In this document: one piece after another, positions 42,553 through 50,138 of the stretch
How positions within the stretch are numbered: position 1 is the stretch's first letter
Layout: every line of letters begins with the position of its first letter
Origin: Lawsonibacter faecis
GTDB lineage: Bacteria; Bacillota; Clostridia; Oscillospirales; Oscillospiraceae
Direction: 5' to 3'
Length of the DNA stretch: 64,000 nt
Assembly (NCBI RefSeq): GCF_014287675.1
Contig: NZ_JACOPQ010000010.1
Location: 62,001-126,000, forward strand
Translations under genes and position numbers: made by a program
Notes under the pieces: generated by a model
Told to the model about the DNA's origin: nothing
Databases searched by the model: none
Seen by the model: the letters and a program-made list of their open reading frames with translations, nothing else

Positions 42553-43032
42553 ATGAGAATCGGACACGGCTATGACGTACACCGCCTGGTGCCGGAGCGG
42601 AAGCTGATTTTGGGCGGTGTGGAAATTCCCTTTGAGCTGGGCCTCCTGGGCCACTCGGACGCCGATGTGCTCACCCACGCCCTGATGGACGCCCTGCTGG
42701 GCGCCGCCGGGCTGGGGGACATCGGCGGGGCCTTCCCGGACAGCGATCCGGCCTACGAGGGCATCTCCAGCCTCCTTCTTCTGGAGCGGGTGATGGGGAT
42801 GCTGGCGGGCAAGGGGCTGCGTGTAGGCAGCGCGGACATGACCATCCTCTGCCAGCGGCCCAAGCTGGCGGGCTATCTTCCACAGATACGCGCCCTCCTG
42901 GCGCAATACCTGGGGATCCCCGGGGACCGTGTCAATGTGAAGGCCACCACCGAGGAGGGGCTGGGCTTTACCGGCCGGGGCGAGGGCGTCGCCGCCCACG
43001 CCGTGGTCCTGCTGGAGGAAGACGGCGGATAA
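42553..43032 (+). CDS. ispF: 2-C-methyl-D-erythritol 2,4-cyclodiphosphate synthase
   Basis: 159 residues. 'RIGHGYDVHRL' has the zinc-binding Asp-x-His, 'LGHSDADVLTHALMDALLGAAGLGDIG' in parts, and 'KATTEEGLGFTGRGEGVAAHA' in parts. MEP pathway, fifth step. The ispD-ispF pairing supports both calls. Confidence 0.96.
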   Translation: MRIGHGYDVHRLVPERKLILGGVEIPFELGLLGHSDADVLTHALMDALLGAAGLGDIGGAFPDSDPAYEGISSLLLLERVMGMLAGKGLRVGSADMTILCQRPKLAGYLPQIRALLAQYLGIPGDRVNVKATTEEGLGFTGRGEGVAAHAVVLLEEDGG

Positions 43033-43083
43033 AAACCAAACGCGCCCCTCGTGCATACACTGCACTGAGAGGAGCGTTTTTTT

Positions 43084-43341
43084 ATGGTCTATTATCTTAT
43101 CATCTGCCGCTCTCTGACCTATGCGCAGCGGACGGCCCAAGCACTGGAGCGGGCCGGCATCACCGCCCATATCCTGCGGTCTCCCAAGAGCATCTCCGGC
43201 GAGGGGTGCAGTCATTCCGTCAAGGTGTCCGAGCGTAACCTGCCGGACGCTCTGGTGGTTCTGAACCGGGTGGGACTCACGCCCAAGCGGGTCTTTATCA
43301 TGTCCAGCGACGGCAGCTACAAAGAGGTGAGGCTGCTGTGA
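43084..43341 (+). CDS. DUF3343 protein, putative sulfur/selenium carrier
   Basis: 85 residues. The family features a short ferredoxin-like fold; here a conserved cysteine lies in 'SGEGCSHSVKV' at about residue 41. It overlaps the following desulfurase by 4 nt. DUF3343 proteins are often next to cysteine desulfurase-like enzymes or selenium genes and are thought to take up persulfide or selenide, but this is inference from context. A weak hairpin precedes it (43039-43081). Confidence 0.75.
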   Translation: MVYYLIICRSLTYAQRTAQALERAGITAHILRSPKSISGEGCSHSVKVSERNLPDALVVLNRVGLTPKRVFIMSSDGSYKEVRLL

Positions 43342-44468
43342 TATACCTGGACAGCGCGGCAACCACCCTGCAAAAGCCGCCCGCCGTGGTGCGGGCGGCC
43401 TCCTACGCCATGGAGCACATGGCGAGCCCGGGCCGGGGCGGGCACCGCCCGGCCATGCTGGCGGCCGAGACCGCCTTCGCCTGCCGTGAGGCGGCGGCGG
43501 AGCTTTTCCATATGGAGAACCCCGAGAACGTGGTGCTGACCTTCAACGCCACCCACGGCCTCAATCTGGCGATTAAGTCCATTGTCAGGCCGGGGGACAC
43601 GGTGCTCATCTCAGGCTACGAGCACAACGCCGTGTCCCGCCCGCTGTATGCGATAGAGGGCGTGCGCATCAAGGTGGCGGCGGCGCCCCTGTTCCGGCCG
43701 GAGCTGCTGTATCAGCGCTTCGAGGAGCAGCTCACCGGGGACGTGGCCGCCGTGGTCTGCAACCACGTCTCCAACGTGTTCGGGTACGTCCTGCCTGTGG
43801 AGCGCGTCGCCGCGCTCTGCCGGGCCAGGGGTGTGCCCTTTATCCTGGACGCCTCCCAGTCCGCCGGCTGCCTGGACGTGAATATGCCCCGGCTGGGCGC
43901 GGCCTTCGCCGCCATGCCGGGGCACAAGGGGCTGTACGGTCCCCAGGGTACCGGCCTGCTGCTGTGCGGCGCCGGCGCGGAACCCCTCCTGGAGGGGGGG
44001 ACCGGCAGCCTGAGCAGCCAGCAGGCCATGCCCGAGTTCCTGCCCGACCGGCTGGAGGCCGGTACCCACAACATCCCCGGCGCGGCCGGACTGCTGGAGG
44101 GCATCAAGTACGTCCAGTCCCAGGGCATGGAAAAAATACTGGCCCACGAGCGCAGGCTGACCCTCCGCGCGGCGGAGGGCCTCGCCGGCATTCCCGGCGT
44201 GACGGTCTACGCAGACGAAAAGCTGGAGCGCCAGGCGGGCGTTCTCTCCTTCAATGTGGACGGTTTGGACTGCGAGACGGTGGGGGAGACCCTTGGCGGG
44301 CAGGACATCGCCGTCCGGGCGGGGCTCCACTGTGCGCCGCTGGCCCACAGGTCCGCCGGTACCCTGGAGATTGGCACCGTCCGGGCCAGTTTTTCCGCGT
44401 TCAATACCCCCAAGGAGGCCGACGCGCTGGTTCGGGCCGTGGCGGTCATCGCCGGGGAAAAGAAATAG
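43338..44468 (+). CDS. Class V aminotransferase / cysteine desulfurase
   Basis: 376 residues. N-terminal 'YLDSAATT..KPP' is the SufS/CsdA-type signature; PLP lysine K197 in 'PGHKGLYGPQGTG'; 'CNHVSNVFGYVLPV' and a C-terminal catalytic cysteine in 'AGLHCAPLAHR'. It would remove sulfur (or selenium) from cysteine and hand it to a carrier, probably the DUF3343 protein encoded just before. Starts at GTG 43338 (GTGA overlap). No sufBCD genes nearby. Confidence 0.88.
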   Translation: MIYLDSAATTLQKPPAVVRAASYAMEHMASPGRGGHRPAMLAAETAFACREAAAELFHMENPENVVLTFNATHGLNLAIKSIVRPGDTVLISGYEHNAVSRPLYAIEGVRIKVAAAPLFRPELLYQRFEEQLTGDVAAVVCNHVSNVFGYVLPVERVAALCRARGVPFILDASQSAGCLDVNMPRLGAAFAAMPGHKGLYGPQGTGLLLCGAGAEPLLEGGTGSLSSQQAMPEFLPDRLEAGTHNIPGAAGLLEGIKYVQSQGMEKILAHERRLTLRAAEGLAGIPGVTVYADEKLERQAGVLSFNVDGLDCETVGETLGGQDIAVRAGLHCAPLAHRSAGTLEIGTVRASFSAFNTPKEADALVRAVAVIAGEKK

Positions 44469-44470
44469 TG

Positions 44471-44506
44471 CGGCGGAGCGGTATTCAGGCCGCTCCGCCG
44501 TTTTTT
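44471..44506 (+). terminator. Rho-independent terminator
   Basis: CGGCGGAGCGG (44471-44481) pairs exactly with CCGCTCCGCCG (44490-44500), followed by T6. Confidence 0.92.
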
Positions 44507-44528
44507 CTCATTTAATATGATAAAGGGA

Positions 44529-44557
44529 TTGCTATTCAACAGAGAGTGATTTATAAT
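44529..44557 (+). promoter_or_regulatory. Promoter of the surface-protein operon
   Basis: TTGCTA (44529-44534), 17-nt spacer, TATAAT (44552-44557). The transcript would have a leader of about 300 nt carrying the riboswitch. Confidence 0.75.
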
Positions 44558-44587
44558 ATAGGAAAAGAAGGAAAAATAAAGAAAATG

Positions 44588-44628
44588 ACGAATGCGTACG
44601 CATTCGTGTCTTTTACACTGTAAAAGAC
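44588..44628. repeat. Two palindromes in the leader
   Basis: A perfect 20-base palindrome (44588-44607) is followed at once by a 9-bp hairpin GTCTTTTAC/GTAAAAGAC (44608-44616/44620-44628). They lie between promoter and riboswitch and could be operator sites or leader hairpins. Confidence 0.6.
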
Positions 44629-44654
44629 AATCCTGCACTATGCGGCGCTCTCAC

Positions 44655-44750
44655 AACTGAAATCATCGGGCAAACCTGTCTAAAGACAGCGACGCAAAGC
44701 TAGAGGGGCTAATCCGCTTTGAAGAGAGCGGTATGCCAGCCAGCCGTGGA
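44655..44750 (+). ncRNA. Cyclic di-GMP-I (GEMM) riboswitch
   Basis: The conserved elements appear in order: GGGCAAACC (44668-44676), a small hairpin CTGTC-TAAA-GACAG, then GACGCAAAGC (44691-44700), and a second hairpin with the tetraloop-receptor halves CTAA (44709) and TATG (44732), closing with GCCAGCC. This combination is characteristic of GEMM-I RNAs, which bind c-di-GMP (a variant subgroup binds cGAMP). The loop TAAA replaces the usual GNRA. It lies in the leader of the two surface-protein genes, with a terminator hairpin just after it. Edges are approximate. Confidence 0.85.
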
Positions 44751-44752
44751 AT

Positions 44753-44788
44753 GCGCCATCTTTGCCGACAGGGGAGAGGGCGCTTTTT
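44753..44788 (+). terminator. Riboswitch expression-platform terminator
   Basis: GCGCC (44753-44757) pairs with GGCGC (44779-44783), with a possible three-pair extension inside, followed by TTTTT. Its left arm directly follows the aptamer, so ligand binding may decide whether it forms. Confidence 0.6.
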
Positions 44789-44865
44789 CTTTGAAAGGAG
44801 GAGCGGGCACAGCGGTATGAAGTACGGGGCGAATAGTATGGAAGAAACAAAAGGAGGAAGGTAAA

Positions 44866-46035
44866 ATGAAGAAAAAGTTGGTGGCCCTGCTGGCGGCCGC
44901 GGTTATGCTGGTCTCGCTGCTCCCGGCGGCGTTCGCGGCGTCGGAGGTGACCACGGAGCAGGCGCTTATCGACGCCGTGGCCGCCGGCGGTGAAGTCAAC
45001 CTGGGCGCGGATATCACACTGAGCGGCCCACTGAGCATTGACAAAGCAGTTACCATCAATGGCGGCAATCACACGCTGACCTATACGGGAAACGATGCGG
45101 CAATTGCGGCCACATCGAACAATCTTCTGACAGTCAATGACCTGAACATCACCGCAGCGGCGGCGGGAGCCGACGGAATTTCTCTGTCCGGTACGGCTCC
45201 AAAGCTCACGGTAAACGGCTGTGTGCTGACAGTCAACGACCGCGGCGTAAACGATTTTCCGGCGGATTACAACAATTTGGTGACCGGCGCGGCGATTACT
45301 GTTTTAAACTCCACGATTCAGTGCTCCAGACTTCCTTCCGGTCAGAGCTATGAAACCTGGGCCACGGTGGGCGATACGCGGGGCCTATCGCTGACCGATT
45401 TAAAGGCTGCTGCGGTAACGGTAGACAATTCTGTAATTCAGGGCTTTGGCTACAGTATCAACATCAACGGACACAGCGACAGCCAGGGCGTAAGCGATAC
45501 GCAGAATACGCTGTTTACCATTACAAACAGCACCATTCGGGGCTGGGCGGCCATTAATATCTGGAGTATCAACGCCACATATAATATTACCAATTCCCAT
45601 CTGATGGGCATCAATGTGGCGACCTCCGGCCAAAATGGGTTTTCCACGATTGCGCTGAATAACGGGATATATGGTTCCGTGACGAACAAGCCCAATGTTT
45701 TCAATATTATGGATGGCTCTATTCAGGCATACAAGTATAGCAGTAATGCAGACCTGTCCCAGAACCTAATTCGCGTAGAAGCGGAGGGGCAGACGAAGTT
45801 TAACTTTGATGTGTTGGACGAAATATCGGTCATTCTGGAAGCAAATGAGACCGAATATGGAGTGTTTATCACCGCTTATCCCGGAATGAGCGACGCTGAG
45901 CTTGCAAATTGGTTTGAAAGCAATGTGACCGGTTGGGAATATGTTGAGGCCAATGTCCCGCCCTATGTGGGATATGCCGGCTATAGGATGGCGTTAAAGC
46001 CTTATATTCCTCATGAGGGAGGAATGATTAAATGA
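44866..46035 (+). CDS. Secreted right-handed beta-helix protein
   Basis: 389 residues with a clear signal peptide (1-24, AFA cleavage). The rest shows repeated short strands of the pectin-lyase/beta-helix type: 'GGEVNLGADITLSGPLSI', 'VTINGGNHTLTYTG', 'LTVNDLNITAAAAGADG', 'LTVNGCVLTVNDRG', 'TVLNSTIQCS', 'FTITNSTIRGWAA', 'YNITNSHLMG'. No SLH domain, sortase signal or catalytic residues are evident, so an adhesin or matrix-like surface role is more likely than an enzyme. Excellent GGAGGAAGG site. Its stop overlaps the next start. Expression is probably set by c-di-GMP. Confidence 0.75.
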   Translation: MKKKLVALLAAAVMLVSLLPAAFAASEVTTEQALIDAVAAGGEVNLGADITLSGPLSIDKAVTINGGNHTLTYTGNDAAIAATSNNLLTVNDLNITAAAAGADGISLSGTAPKLTVNGCVLTVNDRGVNDFPADYNNLVTGAAITVLNSTIQCSRLPSGQSYETWATVGDTRGLSLTDLKAAAVTVDNSVIQGFGYSININGHSDSQGVSDTQNTLFTITNSTIRGWAAINIWSINATYNITNSHLMGINVATSGQNGFSTIALNNGIYGSVTNKPNVFNIMDGSIQAYKYSSNADLSQNLIRVEAEGQTKFNFDVLDEISVILEANETEYGVFITAYPGMSDAELANWFESNVTGWEYVEANVPPYVGYAGYRMALKPYIPHEGGMIK

Positions 46036-48848
46036 AGTTGAAACGAGTTCTGGCGGTGCTGCTTTGCGCGGTGCTGCTTTGCGCGGTGCTGCTTTGCGCG
46101 GTGCTGCTTATGGTCGGAACGCCGCTTGCACTGGCAGCGGACGAGGAGGGGAGTTTCCCCAACGAGTATGCCGACTTTTTAGAAGACGGTATTGCTTATA
46201 AGATTGTAGACCACGAGAAACACCAGGTAGAGGTCGCGCCGCGCTATAAATATGCGCCGGGCGGCGCACATGCCGCGGGTTCGTATTATTGTAAAACTTC
46301 TTACGAGATTCCAGCGTCTGTGACCCACGAAGGTACGGAATACGCAATTGTCGGAATTGCGGCAGGAGCGTTTGTTCAGGCTGGAAATATAACATCAATC
46401 ACCTTTGCGGCAGATTCAGAAATAGAGTACATTGGCGATGATGCATTTGGGGCAACTTCTCTGACCTCAATTACCATTCCAGCGTCCATAAAGGAAATCG
46501 GCGGGTCGGTATTTACCCCTCCTCTCAGCGGAACGGCAACGCTGAGTACCATTGTTTTTGAGGCGAACAGTCAGCTTGAGAAAATCGGATTCCGTGCATT
46601 TTGGCATTGTAGGGCGGTGACCTCCCTGACGCTTCCTGAAAGCGTTAAGAGCATTGAAGGACAGGCGTTTGCGGACAGTGGAATTGAAAACCTGAGCATT
46701 CCTGCCGGGGTATGTGACATCGCCGCCGACGCCTTTGACGGCTACGACCATATAGATACCCTGACAATCGTCCCGGAAAACCTGGCGTACAGTCTGGAAG
46801 GCGGTACGTTTAGCAGTTCGACGGCGGTACTGCGCCAGTTTGATAAAACAGCAACCAGCGTTACCGTGCCGGAGGGCGTGACAGCGCTCAGCGAAGATGT
46901 TTTTAAAGGCTGTGCCGGTTTGGAAACCATCAGCTTGCCAGACAGCCTGAGGACGATAGGTCGTGGGGCGTTCAGCGGGTGCGCGGCATTGAAAAGCATC
47001 ACGCTTCCTGATGACGTAACGGAGCTTCCCGACGCGACAACCAGCATCAACGGCGTTTTTACGAACTGCAGTTCCCTCGAAAGCGTTACTATGCCGTCGG
47101 TCACCACGATTGGTAAATACGCATTTAGCGGCTGTTCGAGTCTGAAGAGCATTGATTTGCCCGACACATTGACCTCTGTAGGACAAAACGCTTTTCGCAA
47201 AGCAGGACTGACATCCATTGTAATACCCGCATCAGTAACCACACTTGAACAAAACTCGTTTGCTACTTGCGCGGATTTGGCCAGCGTTGTCATTCCAGCA
47301 AGCGTAACGTCTATTGGAAAAAACGCTTTTAACGGCGCACTGAAGAAGGATGGGTCTGCGCTTGTAATGCAGGGCGAGACCGTTCCGACGATTGATGAAA
47401 ATGCATTTAAAAATGTGGCTGCCACGCTGACCGTTTATTATCCCGAAGCCGCGAAAGACGGCTATGAGGCCGAAGTTTCTTTTACTGGCAAGACAAAAAG
47501 TGGGTTTGCCCTGAACGTTGACAAACCGGCAGTCACGGCCTACAGCGGCGATACCGTAAAATTGGCTCTCACCATGACCAAGCCTGTGGGCGCGGAAGTT
47601 ACTTGGACCGCCAATCAGCCTGACATCGCGGATATCGCCTCCAGCAGCGATGCAGATTTGGTGCTTAACGTGAAATCCGCCGGAAAGGCCACTTTTACCG
47701 GGACCATGAAAGTGGGCGGGCTGGCTCTTATATCTGTGACGGTGGACCTGACCGGTGAAACGGTCTATGTTCCCCCTTCCACGCCGTCCAAGCCAGGGAC
47801 GACCGTGACCAATCCCGACGGCTCCACGACCACCACCAAGACCGACGCCAACGGGACCGTCACCGAGACCACCAAGGGGCCCGACGGCTCCACCACCGTG
47901 GTGGAGACCAGGAAGGACGGCACGGTCACCGAGAAGCAGGAGACCGCTGACGGCGTCAAGTCCGAAACCGTGACCAGGCCCGACGGCTCCAAGGGCACCA
48001 CTACCGTCACGGCCGGGGGGGAGACCAGGGCGGAGGCCACCGTCACAGTCAAGGCGGTGGAGACCGCCGCCAGGGCCGAGGCGCCCGTGGTGCTGCCGGT
48101 GGCCCCCGTGGCCGCAGCCAAGACCTCCGGGGCCGCGCCCGTGGTCTCCGTCACCCTGCCGTCCTCCGCCGGGGCCGTCGCCGTCAAGGTGCCCGTGGCC
48201 GGCGTGACCGCCGGCACGGTGGCCGTGCTGGTCCATGCCGACGGCACGGAGGAGATTGTCATGAAGTCCACTGTGGATGCCGATGGCGTGGCTCTGACCC
48301 TGGACGGCTCCGCCACCATCAAAATCGTAGACAACAGCAAGGCGTTTGCCGATACCGCGCCCGTCAGCGGCTGGGCGGGCGACGCCATTGACTTCGTTAC
48401 CTCCCGCGAGCTCTTCCAGGGCACCGGGGAGAACGCCTTCTCGCCCCTGATGACCACCGACCGCGCCATGATTGCCACCGTGATTTGGCGGCTGGAGGGC
48501 AGGCAGTCCGCCGCCGGCGCCGCGCCGGCCGACGTGCCCTCCGACGCATGGTATGCCGACGCCATGGCCTGGGCGGTGGAGCAGGGCATCGTGAACCCGG
48601 ACAACGGCAGCGTCAGCCCCGCCGCCCCCGTCACCCGGGAGCAGCTGGCCGTAATGCTCTACCGCCTCAGCGGCGCTCCCGCCGTGAGCACCTCCGTCAG
48701 CGGCCAGGTCTCCGCCTGGGCCGCCGACGCCATGGCCTGGGCGGTGGAGCAGGGCCTGATTCAGGGCGACGGCGCATCCCTCAACGCCGGGGCCGCCGCC
48801 ACACGCGCAGAGGTGTCCGCCATCCTGATGCGCTATATCAGCCTGTAG
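46032..48848 (+). CDS. BspA-like LRR surface protein with SLH anchor
   Basis: 938 residues. The signal peptide is long and built on the repeat AVLLC (see 46053-46109). From about 95 to 480 are BspA/TpLRR leucine-rich repeats of the LRR_5 type ('SLTSITIPASIKEIGG', 'LETISLPDSLRTIGRGAFSGC', 'LKSIDLPDTLTSVGQNAF'). Then an Ig-like module (about 490-575), a Thr/Lys-rich linker of 'PDGSTTTTK' repeats (about 585-665) and three C-terminal SLH domains (about 770-938), which bind secondary wall polymer. BspA-like proteins bind host matrix or other cells. The 3' part from about 47.8 kb is far more GC-rich than the LRR part, which suggests a mosaic gene. Overlaps the upstream gene by 4 nt. Confidence 0.88.
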   Translation: MKLKRVLAVLLCAVLLCAVLLCAVLLMVGTPLALAADEEGSFPNEYADFLEDGIAYKIVDHEKHQVEVAPRYKYAPGGAHAAGSYYCKTSYEIPASVTHEGTEYAIVGIAAGAFVQAGNITSITFAADSEIEYIGDDAFGATSLTSITIPASIKEIGGSVFTPPLSGTATLSTIVFEANSQLEKIGFRAFWHCRAVTSLTLPESVKSIEGQAFADSGIENLSIPAGVCDIAADAFDGYDHIDTLTIVPENLAYSLEGGTFSSSTAVLRQFDKTATSVTVPEGVTALSEDVFKGCAGLETISLPDSLRTIGRGAFSGCAALKSITLPDDVTELPDATTSINGVFTNCSSLESVTMPSVTTIGKYAFSGCSSLKSIDLPDTLTSVGQNAFRKAGLTSIVIPASVTTLEQNSFATCADLASVVIPASVTSIGKNAFNGALKKDGSALVMQGETVPTIDENAFKNVAATLTVYYPEAAKDGYEAEVSFTGKTKSGFALNVDKPAVTAYSGDTVKLALTMTKPVGAEVTWTANQPDIADIASSSDADLVLNVKSAGKATFTGTMKVGGLALISVTVDLTGETVYVPPSTPSKPGTTVTNPDGSTTTTKTDANGTVTETTKGPDGSTTVVETRKDGTVTEKQETADGVKSETVTRPDGSKGTTTVTAGGETRAEATVTVKAVETAARAEAPVVLPVAPVAAAKTSGAAPVVSVTLPSSAGAVAVKVPVAGVTAGTVAVLVHADGTEEIVMKSTVDADGVALTLDGSATIKIVDNSKAFADTAPVSGWAGDAIDFVTSRELFQGTGENAFSPLMTTDRAMIATVIWRLEGRQSAAGAAPADVPSDAWYADAMAWAVEQGIVNPDNGSVSPAAPVTREQLAVMLYRLSGAPAVSTSVSGQVSAWAADAMAWAVEQGLIQGDGASLNAGAAATRAEVSAILMRYISL
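46053..46109 (+). repeat. 15-bp tandem repeat in the signal-peptide coding region
   Basis: Three exact units GCGGTGCTGCTTTGC (46053-46067, 46068-46082, 46083-46097) and 12 bases of a fourth. Each encodes five residues (AVLLC phase), so gain or loss keeps the frame and changes only the length of the hydrophobic core. Confidence 0.9.
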
Positions 48849-48857
48849 TATCTAAAT

Positions 48858-48927
48858 GCAAAGAGACGTGGCGGCCCGGGAAGGGCCGGCACGCCCCCCC
48901 CCGCCCCCCCCCCCCACGTCTCTTTGC
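48858..48927 (+). terminator. Hairpin with long poly-C tracts after the surface operon
   Basis: A 14-bp stem, GCAAAGAGACGTGG (48858-48871) with its exact complement at 48914-48927. The loop holds an inner GC hairpin and two C-runs (9 C at 48894-48902 and 12 C at 48904-48915) split by one G. No T-run follows. Downstream to 49135 I see only a 9-bp hairpin (48992-49015) and no gene. Confidence 0.55.
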
Positions 48928-49135
48928 GGTCCGGGCGCCGTGGCGCTTCAAAAGCCCCCGGCGCCCAATCTTAGAAAAATTCCGCAATAAAGGCTGTTTT
49001 CTGGGTAAAACAGCCGCTCTGAGGCGTATGAGAGAAAACCGTGTGGAAACAGGGGGATCAGGAGAGGTTATCGCCCTTTTTGGGGCTACCGCCGGCGTGG
49101 GTGGAGATATTAATAGAAAATTCATGTTCGCCTTA

Positions 49136-49164
49136 TTGCCATTTTGTCACCGATAAAGTATAAT
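49136..49164 (+). promoter_or_regulatory. Promoter of cdaA
   Basis: TTGCCA (49136-49141), 17-nt spacer, TATAAT (49159-49164). Confidence 0.8.
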
Positions 49165-49241
49165 CTTTAAGATAGGCAGATTGCGGGAAATCCCATCCCG
49201 AAGCTGCCCAACAGGCAGTGAGAAACGCGGGTGAGATTGGC

Positions 49242-50138
49242 ATGGACATCATCATACAGTGGTGGCAGGGGGTGCTGGAGATCCTCCGGACCATCGGCAT
49301 TCCTGAAATCGTGGATATCGTCATCATGGCGTTCATCTTCTACAAACTCTTGATGCTGGTGCGCCGCACCAGCTCGGGACAGGTACTCAAGGGCGTGCTG
49401 ATCGTTGTGGTGGTCTTCGCACTGGCCAGCGCGTTCCAGCTCACCGTGTTCAGCTATCTCCTGGGCAAGGCCCTGGAGTGGGGCGTTCTGGCGCTGGTGA
49501 TTCTGTTCCAGCCGGAGCTGCGCCGCTTCCTGGAGCAGATGGGCCGCAGCAAGCTGGGGAAGCTGGGGGGCGTCTTCTCCCACAATGAGACCCCCGACGA
49601 GATGGCCGCCGCCATCACCCAGACCGTGGCGGCCTACACCGACCTCTCCAAGACCAAGACCGGGGCGCTGATGGTCTTCGAGCGGCAGAACCTGCTGGAT
49701 GATGCGATTAAAACGGGCACGGTGCTGGACTGCGCAGTGAACGCCGAGCTTTTGAAGAACATATTCTGGAACAAGGCGCCCCTCCACGACGGCGCGGTGA
49801 TTGTCCGCGGCGGCCGCATCGCGGGCGCGGGCTGTATGCTCCCCCTGTCGGGGAACGTGAACCTCTCCCGTGAGCTGGGGATGCGCCACCGGGCGGGTAT
49901 CGGCGCCAGCGAGGCGTCCGACGCGGTGGTGGCCATCGTCTCCGAGGAGACCGGCTCCATTTCGGTGGCGGTGGGCGGGATGCTCAAGCGGCATCTGGCG
50001 CCGGAAACCCTGGACCGGCTCCTCCGCAACGAGCTGATGCCGGAGCAGGAGGCCGAGGCCAAGCCCAAGTTCAGCCTTGCCGGTATTTTCAAGTCCAAAA
50101 AGGGAGAGGACGCCGATGTGGAACAAAATCAAAAATAG
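49242..50138 (+). CDS. cdaA: Diadenylate cyclase CdaA
   Basis: 298 residues. Three N-terminal membrane spans (about 20-95), then the DAC domain with DGA at residues 183-185 and RHR at 215-217, both catalytic signatures. It makes c-di-AMP from two ATP. ATG 49242 starts at the family's usual point; an in-phase GTG at 49218 has no better site. cdaR follows with a 23-nt overlap. glmM, the usual third gene, is not adjacent. Confidence 0.95.
   Translation: MDIIIQWWQGVLEILRTIGIPEIVDIVIMAFIFYKLLMLVRRTSSGQVLKGVLIVVVVFALASAFQLTVFSYLLGKALEWGVLALVILFQPELRRFLEQMGRSKLGKLGGVFSHNETPDEMAAAITQTVAAYTDLSKTKTGALMVFERQNLLDDAIKTGTVLDCAVNAELLKNIFWNKAPLHDGAVIVRGGRIAGAGCMLPLSGNVNLSRELGMRHRAGIGASEASDAVVAIVSEETGSISVAVGGMLKRHLAPETLDRLLRNELMPEQEAEAKPKFSLAGIFKSKKGEDADVEQNQK

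Noticed and set aside
46053..46109. CRISPR-like array
   Set aside because: The repeats are contiguous 15-bp units inside a coding signal peptide, with no spacers. No CRISPR array or cas gene was seen in the window.
49016..49135. Possible c-di-AMP (ydaO) riboswitch upstream of cdaA
   Set aside because: I looked for the conserved ydaO elements and did not find them; only a short hairpin is present.
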